NCBI GenBank assembly: GCA_024336345.1
Contig: JANFOG010000009.1
Span: 1-64,000 of the forward strand
DNA from: Mariannaea sp. PMI_226
Lineage: Eukaryota > Ascomycota > Sordariomycetes > Hypocreales > Nectriaceae
Length of the DNA: 64,000 nucleotides
Direction of reading: 5' to 3'
In this document: piece by piece, positions 11,960 through 24,800 of the stretch
Layout: every line of letters begins with the position of its first letter
How positions within the stretch are numbered: the stretch's first letter is position 1
Program-made: the position numbers and the translations under genes
Notes under the pieces: generated by a model
Database searches by the model: none
Seen by the model: only the letters and a program-made list of their open reading frames with translations
What the model was told of the DNA's origin: nothing

Positions 11960-14900
11960 TCATGTCAGAACCCACTCGCTTCCTCGTTTGATAAATTTAT
12001 CCAGAAGCAACCCCAAGTCTGACAGCACAAATCGACAAATGTAGAACCCAAAGAATTCAGCAGCGTGTCGTGTACATAGTTCCAGCCCCACTTGGGTTTT
12101 ATCGGCATGGCGGAGGCCGGGGTCTTCGACCTGCCTTGCAATTTGATCTGGATGCATCATCAATATTACTTGATCTGTCCAACTTCATATGAGATGGAGA
12201 ACTTACCGATAGCTTGAGCGGCATCGAATAGACGGGCAAGTGAGCTCATGTACATCGCGTTAGGACCTGTGAATGACGCTTGCGTTAGGTCCCGTTTCGT
12301 AGGTCGGCTTGTCGGATGCCCTGTCATGGGCAAGCTAGCGATGCTTGGCACTTCCTTGATGGCATCCACTCCAGTGACTCGGCTAGTGTATGCTCCTCCC
12401 AGGCCAACGGCCGAGTTTTTTGAACGTAGACGTCGCCACGAGAAAGCAGATTTTCCAGACACGCTTGAGGACCGTGGCACCCCCCCCACGCCATCAACGT
12501 CAGCCCCGTTCGATGCGTCTTTGAAGAGAGTGCCTGAACCTTGAACTCCAACCTCATTGCCTAACTTGCGGGTGAGGGCTGCTTGGACCTGCTCTAGGAC
12601 GCCTTCGAGTGATTGCATCTCCTCTAACATCGCATCAGCGTCGAATGTGTCCACCTTGGCAATTTTGAGAAGGGCAGCGGTCAGGAAGTCACAGTTAGCA
12701 ACCTTATCCTCAATATTCTTGAGTTTTACACCTTTGACTCTCCATACTTCCCTCGGAACAAAGAGCTTATTGCTCAAGTAGCCCCCGCGAGGATGAGCGA
12801 GAGTCTGGTATAGGCACCTCATCAACCAAAATGGGCGTAGCATGAAATCGGTCGGGCATGGCTCGAGTGGAACTGGTACATCTGGTATAACTGAGCTAGG
12901 AGACCCAGGAATAGTTGGAGAATGAAAGTTGTCATCAAAAAGGGAAAGGCCTGTGGTATCAAGTCTATCTCGGAATGCTGCCGCAAGCGGTGTTGGAAGG
13001 GCCGGGACATTGGTCGCCCTGGCACTACCAAACGGAGTAGAACTTGCAGGAGTGCCGGGTGACATGTCTGAGTTTTCGTCGAGATTTGACACCGACATGT
13101 TGCGACTTTTCATGCTTCTTAAACTTGACGAAGAAATATGCTTCTTTAGCCTCGTCACAGTTGGTGACCCAGAGTGCCCCGAGGCATGATCATCCTCGTC
13201 AACAGGACCCAAGTGCCGGAACGGCGAGCCTGGGCCCTGGCTGTCATCAGGACTGGTCTCCAAAAGAGGTGGGGATGACGGCCTACGGAAGCCCATTGCC
13301 GATCGTGTGCCCAACGTGGCTGAGATAGAGATGCCAGTATCCTGGCTATCTGTATTCGTGGGTTTGGCCGATGTGGTATTTTCTGAATGCTGGGGAATAG
13401 GTGGGCCGAGCTTTGCAGTTTCAATCTTTAGTTGCTTCGCATTTTGTCCGGACAGTCGACGAGCCCGTACCGACTGCGCCGACGACCCTGGGCGCTGCGG
13501 AGGGAGCTGTGGAAGTGATGTTGTGGGCGGCGGGGCAGCTGGACCATTTGGCACACTCGAGAAAGGGGGGATTTCTGTTACAGTAGAAAGCGAAGTAGAC
13601 GTCGTGGGGGCGTTTGATCCTTGTGAACTATGCCATGTTCGAGTCGTTTGACTACTTGAATCCGATTCCCGAGGGACCGGTGGTCTTTGAGAGTTGTCCA
13701 AAGTGAATTGTTCAATGGCGTAGTCATGTGCCATCTGCTCCAGAATTCGTTCCTCTTCGTCAGAAGAATTGTCATCATAGAAATCCCCAGTCATTCGGCG
13801 GTTATTGTCCTGCTGCTGCTGCTGCCTCTCTATTTCTTGCATCATTACTTCGTGAGCTTCTCGCTCGGTCTGTCTCACTCTTTCTCGGGCAATTTCAACC
13901 TTGCGAAGGGCGTTCGCAACAACCTCCTCGCCGGATTCGTCATATAGATTAGTATTATAGTGAACAGGGCTCATCGGCTCATAGCCATCATCATATGCTG
14001 CCTCTATTGCGGCATCGAGAGCGGTATCAAACTCTGCTTCGGTATTACCGCTAGCGGCTCGAATATGCTTTCTTCTAAATCCCAGAGACGAGGTACGTGA
14101 ATGCACTGATGAGGAGGTAGAACCTCCAGACTCGTCGATAGGATCCAACCAAGAATTTAAGCTATCCTCCCGCCCATGGCCAGGAGCGTCCGTTTGCATG
14201 CCCGGATGACCCATGGCGATGGCAAACTCGGCTCGGGATGGCTCATCCATAATATCTTCTTGAGGTTTTGGGGGAGACGGTGGTCTGCGCGGTGAAAGTG
14301 GCGCAGGAATGTAGTGCTGGTCAGGTCTTTGCAGAAGCAGGGGACTGGGGCTAGGTGGTCCAATATGCATTGGCGATCGTGAGAATGACGACTGCAGGAG
14401 GCCTGGTTCGGGGTTGAGTGTTGTGATGATGGGTTTCGGCTTTGCTCGCTGTGAAGGCGCAGGAAGGTGAGGGCCCCTATTGTCGTCTCTGATGACTCGA
14501 GTAATAGTTGCTGTCTCGAAGATAGCAACTTCCTCGGCTTCCTCATCTTCTAATTGGAGCATGAAGTCTGATTCTGGCCGGTGGGAGTCGCTATCGGGAC
14601 GCGCGGGAAGCGCCTTGGTGTCCTCGTCTGTCCATGGAACTATTTGATCCAATTCTTCTATTCGGCTGGTGTATGTGCGCCGCTGCAGGACGTATGAATA
14701 AGAGATCCTGACCAGATCGGGATGAGATGACTTACAATTGCTTCCAGTTTGCGCTTATCCTCATCGCCTGTTGTTCTGTGGAGAACCTGTCGAAGAAGTT
14801 CACAAGCTTCAGCATACGCTTCTCGTGCGCCTTCAAAGTTCTGAGCGTTGTCGAGCTGTACTGCAGTATTAGCCTTTTGCAGGGCGCGTGACAGCATCGC

Positions 14901-15983
14901 TTTTTGGGATGGAGGTTTGTTTCCACGACCTCTCTCATGGCTACCCCTCCCAGAACGATTCCGAGAATGGCTACGCGAATGGCCCCGAGGGGGTTCCCCT
15001 TCATAATCGTACGGCATGCTGGGTCGAGCAAGAGCAAATGTGGATTTCAAAGTTGCGCTGCTAATGATTTGGCCTGTCGATTGGGAGGTTCCTGGCGAAA
15101 TCAGGGACTGACTTTCCTGGTAGTCGAGGCTAGGTAGTCGGGGCTCAGTCGAACCAGGGCCAGCCCCTTCTACCGTGGCCTCTAGAAACTCGTTGAGGCT
15201 TGGAGGCTCTAAAGGTGATAATGTGACTATTAGGGGCAGAATCCGAGAGGTGTGATCAACCTCCGATGGTGGTGAATTGGTGACAGTGTCTTCTGATGGC
15301 GAGGGAACGCTGGGGCGTCGATTCTTTTGCAATTTCCGGGGCGATGGTCTCGCGGTTGGTGGAGATTCGTTGATAATGCTAGTCGCATCGACGCTTCCGC
15401 GAGATCCAAAGCGAGACTGAGGCACCCGTTGAGTCACGGGAGGTGTGCGACTTGACCCGGCAGTAGAGGTTGACAAGCGGTCCAGAAGCCAGGAGACTTC
15501 AGTTGTGTTATTGGGAGGCGAAAGGGAGTCGGCAACAGCGTGAAAGGGTCGTGGAGGAGCTAGAGATGGATCCAAGTGGACGGTGACGGGCGATGGCTGG
15601 TGACTTGGATTGGTTAGTTGACTGGAATGCGAAGCGGGCTTGATGTGTGGCGGTGGTAGCAAGGAAGAGGTTCTAGGAGGACGTCCAGCGGCACGACCAG
15701 CAAACGAACTAGGGTTTAGCGAAGTCGCATGAGAGAGAGAAAGCGATGACGAATGGTGATGCGCTGGTCTTGAGAGGTCAGGATCAGAAGTAGGGTGATC
15801 GCCGTAGTGTTGGTGGTAGTGGTTATCAGCGAGTCGCGAGTCAGTCGGCGCTGAAGCGGAGAAAGCCCAAGGAGGATCGACCGCAACAGGGACGGAGACG
15901 GTTGAGGACAAGGAGGATGCGGTCAAATCTTGGGAAGTGAGTGAATGGTGAGAGGTATAGGAGTTGATATTCGCCTCGGGCAT
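11960..15983 (-). CDS. Large MIT-domain protein
   Basis: Exons 15983-14736, 14682-12207 and 12147-11960 give about 1303 residues. An upstream TTG at 16016 is in frame, but the first ATG (MPEANINSY) is taken as the start. The first ~350 residues are Ser/Pro/His-rich and disordered. A MIT (microtubule-interacting and transport) helical domain follows at about residues 360-430, crossing intron 1 (ALQKANTAVQLD...AREAYAEACELLRQVL). A long low-complexity middle includes a helical segment with a Gln run (about 13800-13860). The C-terminal ~200 residues look folded, with FMLRPFWLMRCLYQTL and a final segment ending FIKRGSEWVLT. MIT domains bind ESCRT-III tails and microtubule-related partners, so an endosomal or cytoskeletal adaptor role is likely; the specific function is unknown. 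Confidence 0.8.
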
Positions 15984-17667
15984 TCTCTGTTGACGAACGG
16001 GGTAAAGTTGACCCAAGTTGGGTCCGGTTTAGTGTGATACGGTATTGTACAGAGCAACGACTCGATCCAAACCGAGCCAAAGTGGACAATTCTCCCCTTT
16101 TCTTGGTGGTGATAGGACACCATTAATCGGGTCAAGGTTGGTGTGGAAGGCGGGTTTGACTGGTGGCAGCTAGTGGTGGTTCACTGGAGCCTCGTGGACT
16201 TTGCGGTTGTGCTGTGTGGGTTTTTGGCCCGCTTTCTACAAGGTTACTAGTTACGCACGGTAAGCACAGCACTTGCCAAATAATGTGTGAAAGTAGAGAA
16301 GTTGAGTGCAGCGCATTTCGGATCTCAGTGCTCGTTTGGGGCTTAGTGCAAGGACGAGACGATGCTATGATTTTTTTTTCATAACTTCTACGGCTGTGAG
16401 AGAGTGAGAAGGAAAGCTGTTGTTAGTCCCAGTGGTAATCCTGGTGGCGTTACAAGGGGCAATTACGAGTCGAAGATTCAAATGAGACAGCAGACCTGCA
16501 CGTAGAGTCTGAGGATGGCATGACCTACCCAATAGATCAAGGGCTCCTCAAGGCGGGAGAAGGCAGGTTGTGGCCCATGTCAGGGGATAAATACCTCCCA
16601 GGTTCGTTTGAGGGGGAGGCGTACTCTGTACAGTTCTGAGGTAGGTACCTGCGTCCTCTGGTTGGTAGTTGGCCATTTATTACCTTTTCCCCGTCTCAGT
16701 CCGCCCTGCAGGAGCGAGATGGGCAAAACGCCAACTCCAGGTACTTGAATGTACCTAGGTGATTCAAACACCCCCCTTCTGTGGCCAACCCCTGATCCCA
16801 CTTGCCCAAAACGTGCGAAGGACCCTGGCACTGTTACAGCTGTGGTCTGGGGTGAAGGCTCTTGGCTGACCTATCATGATAAAAGCAAACTTGACAGAGT
16901 TGCACCTTGGAATCTTGCATGAGTATGGTGTAACTTACTCTTGCGAGTAGAGCTACGGAAGACAGGACAGGCAATCTTGATTGGCAATTGTCAAGTTTTA
17001 TTGTTATGCAAAAGTAATGAGGCTAAAGAGTTATGAAGTGGCCTGTGGTTGTGGCTGGGCCGGATGGTCTGTGTCTGAGTAGTGCAACGGGTCTGTCGAA
17101 GGGAAGCCATGATGTGGTGTCAAATGGGGAGGACCTGGGTATTTGATGTGGATCTCCAAGGTTCGCGCACAAGCCATCTGTACTTGTGTTCTGTTCATAC
17201 GAGACCGCACGCCATCGCAGGCATACACACTGTCCAAGGTACCTACAGCATCAGCTCCTACCACAATAAAACTTGCCGCTAGCTGTGGGTGGTGTACCTC
17301 CTGTCGACATAAATAGGAACCCTTTTTGATGCATGTTTTCAGGACATTTGCTTCGATGCATAAGCGGGGTTTTATACACCAGCCACCCATGACATAGTTA
17401 CAGCTTCAGCCTCGCAGTAGCTGTACAGGGTACCTCGCCCGACTGCTGGACCCGCTCCTATTGGTGGGCTGGTGCCATCATCTTCCAGACCAAAACGCGT
17501 TTCTTAGACTACGTGCATCACTCACCCAAGAACTTCTCGGCTGTGGGTACCCATTCATCTCGAAGTGTTGCTCTCGTCGCCACAGTAATCAACGCGTTTT
17601 CATTGGGACTCTTTGCTTCTCTTTTTTACCCTTTCCATACTCCTCACTGGCTACTGCGACTCTGATT
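15984..17667. promoter_or_regulatory. Divergent intergenic region, MIT gene / CTNNBL1
   Basis: 1.7 kb between two divergently transcribed genes, holding both promoters and 5' leaders. GTACCTAGGT (about 16750-16760) and TAGGTACC (about 16640) words occur. No further gene is recognised; the short frames here lack protein-like composition. Confidence 0.5.
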
Positions 17668-19538
17668 ATGGCCAGTGTGGATGATATTTTTAAGGTTCGT
17701 TCTCCATCAATCTCAGTCCGAGTCAATTATCGTGATCCCTGACCTAACACCGGTTCTAGAGTTCGGGCGTCTCAGGCAAGCGCAAGCTTGATACCGTCAG
17801 AAATCCAAGTGTGTACCGCGCTGATCATTATTTACAATCCCGCTCTTTCCACTGACTATAGTGACCTGCAGATGAGATTTACAAATCTGCCAAGCTGAGC
17901 TCCAATCGCTCCAATCGCCATGCCCGAGTCGATGACGAAGAACACGATAGCGAGGCGGGTCCTGTGCCGCCACAGGACGAAAATGATGAATTTGGCCCGG
18001 ATCCCCCTCCTGACGATGACGAAGGCCGTTTCTTTGGCGGAGGCATTACCCAGCAAGAATCCGAAATTCTCGACTATGTAGACGAGGCTGAGGTGAATGC
18101 TGCACCCGAGAAAATCGATGCTGCATGGCTGCGCAAAACAACAGTCAACTTCGAGAAGCGTATCACCAAAAATGCTCAACTTCGTTCGAAATATGAGGGC
18201 GAACCTCAGAAATTTATTAGCAGCGAGGCCGACTTGGACGCCGATATTAAGGGCCTATCTGTGCTCTCTGAGCATCCAGAACTCTACCCCGACTTTATTA
18301 GGACAGGATGTGTAGCGAGCTTAGTTGGCTTGCTCGCGCACGAAAATACAGACATTGCAATTGGTGCTATCGAAGTTATCGGAGAGCTAACGGACGAGGA
18401 AGTTGTGGCGTTCGATTCACAATGGAACAAGCTGGTGGACGCCCTCATGGACTCCGACATTCTTGGACTTCTGGTATCTAATTTCTCTCGCTTAAATGAA
18501 AATGACGACTCGGACCGGAGTGGCGTTTATCATGCTCTCGAAGTGATAGAGAATTTCTGCCTTCAACAAACTGTGGCAGAACGTGTCGGAAAAGATGAAA
18601 ACCTCCTAAAATGGCTCCTGCAGCGAGCGCAGCGAAAGGAAGATACTGTTTCCCAAAATAAGCAGTATTCTGCTGAGATTCTCGCCATTCTCGTACAGTC
18701 CTGTACTTTTAATCGTGGCCAGCTCGTTCGTTTAGACGCTATCGATCAGATTCTTCAGCTGCTTGCCCCGTACAGAAAACGCGATCCGGAAAGGGGCAGC
18801 GACGAGGAAGAGTATATGGAGAACCTCTTTGGATGCTTGACAAGCCTGTTGGACGAGGACGAAGGCAAAGCTAAGTTCATCGAGGCAGAAGGCGTCGAGC
18901 TATGCCTGATCATGCTAAAAGAAGGGAAGAAGAGCAAATGGCCAGCACTGCGCCTTTTGGACCACGCTGTTTCAGGCGCTTCCGGCACCGAAATGTGCCA
19001 AAAAGTTGTCGAAGCAGGCGGTCTCAAGACCCTGTTTACGCAATTCATGAAGAATCTGAACCGTCCCATGATGGCAGCCATGATTACTATTTTTGCCATG
19101 ATGCTTCAGTTTCTACCCGCTAACTCGGCGGAGAGAATACGGACTCTTGCGAAGTTCGTGGAGAAAGACTATGCAAAGACTCTGAGACTTATCCAGGCCC
19201 GCCAAACTTACGCCCAGCGGCTTGCCAACATCGAGAAGCGAAGAAGGAGACAGCAAAAGGATTATTCGGAGTCGGAAGTGGAAGAAGAGGAGGCAATGTG
19301 GATATTTGAAAAGATTGATGAGGGCTTGTTCACGTTGCAGCAGATTGATCAAGTCCTTGCATGGTTGGTTGCTGAAGACGACGGAGCTAAAAAGAGAATT
19401 AAGGAGCTCTTGGCCGAACACAATACAGAACTCGGAGCTATTAGAGATACTCTGAAAGAGCAGCTGAAGGAGCTGAAAAAGATCGACAAGCAACAAGACA
19501 CGAAAGACATGTTGGCCACTCTGATCGAATTTGTTTAG
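17668..19538 (+). CDS. CTNNBL1: Beta-catenin-like protein 1 (CTNNBL1) homologue, spliceosome-associated
   Basis: Exons 17668-17694, 17760-17808 and 17872-19538 give about 580 residues, close to human CTNNBL1 (563). The protein begins MASVDDIFK, then a basic patch SGKRKLD (nuclear localisation-like), an acidic Asp/Glu/Pro segment, and a long armadillo-type helical repeat body (for example DFIRTGCVASLVGLLAHENTD and AIEVIGELTDEEVV). The C-terminus is a charged coiled-coil-like region ending LIEFV. Family members join the Prp19/CDC5L spliceosomal assembly and bind nuclear localisation signals. Two tiny 5' exons (27 and 49 nt) must be joined to reach the ATG; the resulting NPNEIYKSAKL junction is characteristic of the family. 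Convergent with the V-ATPase subunit G gene, 227 bases apart. Confidence 0.93.
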
Positions 19539-19765
19539 TAGAATTGAATTAAATAAATGCGCAAGGGGATCAACCATGTTCCTACGCACGCGGAGATATC
19601 TACCGCTTCAATAATTTCCCTCTTTCCCCCCACCCTGTCTCTCTGTCTTATAGGATGCATCTAGCTCGAAGCCAATATGGCTCCTCGTCAAGATTCTGTC
19701 ATAATAATGGGTTGAGTTCTCTCAACGATGCTCTGTGGAGGGTTCTGGTACGGGCTCGCTTGCGT

Positions 19766-20419
19766 TCAGGCCTTTGAAGGAGCGACAGGCTTGACATCGA
19801 AAACAGCGTTAAGAAGATTCTTGACAACCTTAGCCTGACCATTCTTTCCCGCCTCTTGAATCTCCTTGATTTGCTTTTCAGCCTCGACGTTAGCTTCGTC
19901 TTCGGCCTGCTGATTGCCCTTGCTGTGCTGCATAGGCCGAGCCTGTATTAGCGACTGACCGATAGAAATCGACCTGAAGATGAAGAAGTAATGTGTGTAT
20001 GTACCTCGGCCTCGAATTTCTTGTACTCGTCTTCCTTGGAAGCTTTGTATTCGGCTATCTCTCGCTTGGCCTCATCGCGGGCCTCTCTGATACGCTTGGT
20101 TCGGACTGCGACATATACGGTCAACAATGAGATTGTTCAAAGGCAGGTGAGTCAGGAAATCATACACTCTCGAGCTAAGAGTAAAGCAGATTAGCATTAG
20201 AATGGTGCAATTGCTCACGCGCATTTGACAAGCTCACCTCCCTGGACAATCTTGGAGGCTTCTCGCTCAGCCTATTAGGCCGTTAGCTCAGAGAATAGAG
20301 CCTGTGGAATTGAGGGAACATACGTCGAGAAGGGTTTGAATACCGGCAGAGTTCTGGGCGGACTGCAACACGGTTAGGTGCCTAGTATTGACGTGCGGTG
20401 GGAGCGGGGCGCTGACCAT
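19766..20419 (-). CDS. VMA10: V-type ATPase subunit G (VMA10), six coding exons with a 9-nt micro-exon
   Basis: Exons are 20419-20417 (the ATG alone), 20362-20324, 20271-20238, 20174-20166 (9 nt), 20105-20005 and 19927-19766, for 115 residues. The spliced protein starts MSAQNSAGIQTLLDAEREA, continues SKIVQGAREFRTKRIREARD and ends VFDVKPVAPSKA. It is an all-helical, charged protein that forms a peripheral stalk with subunit E and ties V1 to V0 in the vacuolar proton pump. Length equals the Neurospora protein as I recall it. The final acceptor is the AG at 19928, not an upstream AG, because only this gives FEAEHSKGNQQ. Gene finders are likely to miss the first and fourth exons. It shares an ~700-base promoter region with PET117. 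Confidence 0.93.
20166..20174 (-). other. VMA10: 9-nt micro-exon of VMA10
   Basis: The sequence is CTCGAGAGT, flanked by a TTAG acceptor and GTATGA donor. It supplies parts of Ala, Arg-Glu and part of Phe in the conserved helix; removing it breaks the family-conserved KIVQ.ARE.RTKR motif. Confidence 0.85.
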
Positions 20420-21124
20420 TGTTATAGATGGCGACGAACAATTCAGAGCTGGATAATCGGTCGATGGGATCGGGTCAGGCTGAGAAGAGAAGGAAACGAC
20501 GCGGAGGCTGTGCTAAGTGATGACGGGGTTCAAGATAGTTGTAGGCGATATGATACAAGTAGAGGGCGAGGATGAAGTTAGTGCGCTGAGGTCCTGTAAG
20601 GCCCAGTACGTAGCTGCTGTGGCGCAGGCAACCGGGGAGCAGGCTATTTGATTGGTGAACGGATGTGGCACCAATAGCTGCACTAGGTATCTGCACAAGC
20701 AATGCGTGGTGTAAGGTACTTGAACCAACGCCCTGCTATTAAGTACTCTCCGAAGGTACCCATGCTACACTAAAAAGCTCCTGTGGAATCGTCTCGCGCC
20801 CAGTGCAAGAGCAGGAACAATAGCTTGGCTCATGAGCGCTAATGCTCAAGGCGTACAACGGTTTGATTGGGTCACTCAGCCGCCACTCCAACTGCGCGGC
20901 TGTGGCCGTATCGATATCCATCATGGCTCGATTCCGGCGGTCCCCATCGTCTCTCGCGGATGACCTAAGAGAATTTCTACATCTTCTGATCTCCTACGCT
21001 CTTGGAGCCTTTGACAGGCCAATTCTTCTCGACAACAACCGTGCTCAGTCCCTCTACCTATATTAAGGTAACAGATATACTTACCTCTCTTCTCAGCGGG
21101 TAAAAGACTCCAACTTCCAGCACT
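20420..21124. promoter_or_regulatory. Divergent promoter region VMA10 / PET117
   Basis: 705 bases between divergent starts. Holds AGTACCT/AGGTACC words near 20715-20760. Short frames here are not convincing genes. Confidence 0.5.
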
Positions 21125-21495
21125 ATGTCCAGAGCCTCCAAGCTCACTCTGGCGGCCACGTCGCTCTTTGCCGCCAGCACCGTCATCCTCGTCCATTTCC
21201 AGCAGAAATTTGAGAAAGATGTGAGACACATACCCCCTAGCACCTAATTGAGTGCTCACCGAGCGCTTGTTGGCCTTGAGCTCTTCAAACCTAAAGAAAT
21301 AGTTCCTAGCTAACGACAATTCTCTTTTTGCAGGCCATGCACGAAGGCGTAGTCCGGGATATGGAACAACAGCGTATCAAGAGAGAACGACAGCTTGATT
21401 TCGACATGCAAAAGGCTCTTGAGGAAGAATACAAGCGAGAACAATCAGTCCATGATTCTATAGGCACAGCGGAGAGCCAAACACCGAATAGATGA
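21125..21495 (+). CDS. PET117: PET117-like cytochrome c oxidase assembly factor
   Basis: Exons 21125-21220 and 21334-21495 give 85 residues. The protein starts MSRASKLTLAATSLFAASTV, an N-terminal transmembrane anchor with mitochondrial-type features, then FQQKFEKDAMHEGVVRDMEQQRIKRERQLDF, a charged helix. The MSRASK start and the H.GV.RD motif are characteristic of PET117, an inner-membrane protein that couples heme a synthesis (Cox15) to complex IV assembly. The tail is Ser/Thr-rich and variable. The gene would be missed by a simple ORF scan because exon 1 is short and the intron is 113 nt. Convergent with RPB2. Confidence 0.88.
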
Positions 21496-21851
21496 CGACC
21501 AACAATCAAGTAGCCTAGAAAGGCACAATCAGTTTATCAACATTATGTATTATTATAAATGTAAAATATCAAGGGATGATACGACGTCCTCAATTGAGAG
21601 GAAAAGATTTAAAGGTTTTTTCTCATTCTTACTATGCTATCCTACTCCCACTGCTTTGCCGATATTGTACATACCATTTTTGAGACCGCTGATCAGTCAC
21701 GCATTCCCCCAATCATGTACCCCCTTAAGGGCAGTGGCATCCATTTTGAGTCGCCAACCATATCAGATCTTGTTGCCTTCTCCAAAGTCTTCCTGTTTCG
21801 TTCTCTGCATTAGTTTGGTAATTAAACGCCCGTCCTTATGTCCCCACGCGT
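21496..21851. terminator. Convergent 3' flanks of PET117 and RPB2
   Basis: Contains ATTATTATAAATGTAAAATA near 21547, a plausible 3'-end processing region for PET117. No gene seen. Confidence 0.4.
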
Positions 21852-24800
21852 TCATCGAATTGAGACGCCTGATCGGTTCGTGAACATTCTCGCGGCAATG
21901 TTCATCGACTGCAACTCTTGGAATAGCAGCTTAGCTGCATAGGGGATGTGGATCTGTGCAATCTTGGTCTTATTCTTGCACGGGCGGCACTCGAATGACT
22001 GCTTTGACAAGTTTCTATCAAGTTATCCAAGTCAGTTGTTATATTCACCCCCCCCCCCCCCAAAAAAAAAGGAAAGAAAGGGATCATCAAAGTAGAGTAA
22101 CTTACGCAATTGGCGTCATGAGTCCGCAAATTTCACAGACATGAACACGGAAGGCATCGGATACCTCGAAGAGGCGCTCTTTCAGGAAGGCAGCGGCGCC
22201 ATGAGCAATCATACAATCACGTTCCATTTCTCCGAAACGAAGACCGCCATCTCGAGCACGACCTTCCACAGGCTGACGTGTCATGATCTGTACTGGTCCG
22301 CGAGCTCGCGCGTGGATCTTGTCATCTACCATGTGACGAAGACGCTGGTAGTAGGTAGGGCCGAAGAATACTTGGGCACGGAGCTTACGGCCAGTGTGCC
22401 CATTGTACATAATCTCAAATCCTCGGGATTGGTATCCATGCTTCCGGAGAAGCTCGGAAACCGAATCAACGGTGACATCAGTAAAGGGAGTAGCATCGCC
22501 CTCCATGCCCTCCAGGGTTGAAACTTTGCTCAGCAAGCATTCAATCAAATGGGCAATGGTCATTCGGGAAGGGATAGCGTGAGGGTTGATAATAATGTCA
22601 GGGGTGACACCTTCTCGCGTGAAAGGCATATCCTCCTGTCGATATGTGACACCAATTGTGCCCTTCTGTCCGTGACGAGAAGCAAACTTATCGCCGATCT
22701 GGGGAATCTTGGTAGTTCTCACTCGAACCTTGACATATTTGACGTTGTCCGCGTTGACCGTCAAAATGACTTGGTCCACAATACCGTTCTCAGTACTTCT
22801 AAGCGGCGTCGAAATGTCTCGCCTCTGATGCACCGTAGTTCGGGTACCAAGGTCCTGGGTTTCTTGATCAATTGGCGCTGTCTTACCAATGATGATATCT
22901 TCACCTGATACTCTGACGCCAGGGGCCACAATACCATCTTCATCTAGCTTGTCATAGGTTCCGTGCTTCATGCGAAGAGTAGACTGCTGGAAAGGCTTCT
23001 CAAATATTTCGGTATAATTGAGACCAACCTTCTTCTCCTGATCTGAATATGATCGGAAAAATAGGCTTCGAAATAGGCCACGGTCGATACTACTCTGGTT
23101 CATGATAACGGAATCTTCTTGATTATAGCCTGAATAGCAAGCAATGGCAACAATGGCATTCTGACCAGCAGGCAGCTCACGGAATTTCAAGAACTCCATG
23201 GATCGTGTAGTTGCCAGAGGCTTTTGTGGGTAGTAAAGAATGTTGGCCATGGTATCCATACGCTGAGAATAGTTTGTCAAGAAAAAGCCCATCGCTTGTT
23301 TACCCATAGCAGATTGGTAGGTGTTACGGGGCGACTAAATCACTATTAGACCCAAAATGAAAAGAAAGAAACATGAGACAAGGCATACCTGGTTGTGATC
23401 TGGGAAGGGAATGATGCTGGCACAGATGCCGAGAATCATGCTGGGATGGATCTCGCAATGAGTGTACATGTGAGTCGTAGGGTTTGTCTTGGTCTTCAAT
23501 CTTCTATTGGGATCATCGGCGGAATCGTCATCCACGGCAATACCGGCCTTCTGCATGCGATAAAGATCAAGATCCTCAGGCGTCATGCAGATCATTGCCG
23601 TCTCTTCTTCCTCGGCATCCAAATATTCAATTGCACCAGCACGAATCAGACCTTCCCAGCCAATTCTCATGGATGGGTCCTCCAAAGGCTCAGCTTGTTC
23701 CTTGGCAAGCCTGTTCACAAGATCTTTGGTCAGCACCAGGGATCCCTTGGGTAGGCCAGACTCATGATCATCTTCTTGCTGTACCGTGAAGACTGGTCTC
23801 ATGACTCGGCCGGCGTCGGAGAAGACCTTGAACTCTCTATCTCTAATATCTCGAACCAATGACACCTCGAATTGCAAGTAAGACTTTCGTCGGGTATCGA
23901 GCACTTGACTAACCAGATGCTTGGGATCTTGGTGCACGCCGACCCATGTACCGTTGACGAAAATCTTGGTAGCGTGGGGATATCTCAATGGCTCGTACTC
24001 CTCGACGACTTCCATGCCTCGGTTGATCATGAACTCAATCAACGGTTCCGAAGGAGAGCCAACACTGACGTAGCACATCAACGACAAGTTCTTGACCAAG
24101 CCACAAGCCTGACCTTCAGGCGTTTCAGCTGGACACACCAACCCCCAATGAGTGTTATGTAGCTGGCGAGGTTTCGCGAGCTTACCATCTCGGCCAATGG
24201 GGGTGTTGGTTCGTCGGAGATGGGACAAGGTAGAAGCAAAGGTGTATCGGTTCAACACCTGAGAAACACCAGCCGTCGAGCTCATGGCTTTTTTCTGATC
24301 TCCCCAATTACCAGTGGCCAGGGAGTACTTCAGGCCATTGGATAGAGTACCTGGCTTGATACCAACAGCAAGGTTGAAATGTCTGTTGCCCTCAACGCAT
24401 CGCTTCAGGTAGTTGGAAAGCTCGGTATTCATTCGTCGCATAATGCCACGGAAGAGCTTCGCGAGGAGAGGACCAGCAAGATCCAGACGCTTCTTGCCGA
24501 AATGATCACGGTCATCAGGCTCACGACGTCCAAGGGCACACTGGAGCAGCTTGTGGACCATATAACCAAGGAAGAAGGCTTTCCTGGTTTCGCTCCCTTC
24601 CGACTGAGATATGTGCGGCAGAGTCTCCTTTTGAAGGATATCTTTAGCAACACGCACACGCTTTTCACGACCGAGGCCAGCTTGATCACGATTTCCACGT
24701 TTGCCAATGAAATCGAGGGCAACCTCTCGATCTTGAACACAAAATGCTTCCTCAATGCAGGGGCGCAGCATTTCTAGCATCTGACTATCATTTCGATCGT

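Noticed and set aside
15984..16016. Upstream TTG start for the MIT-domain gene
   Set aside because: Fungal nuclear genes normally start at ATG; the in-frame ATG at 15983 is 11 codons further in.
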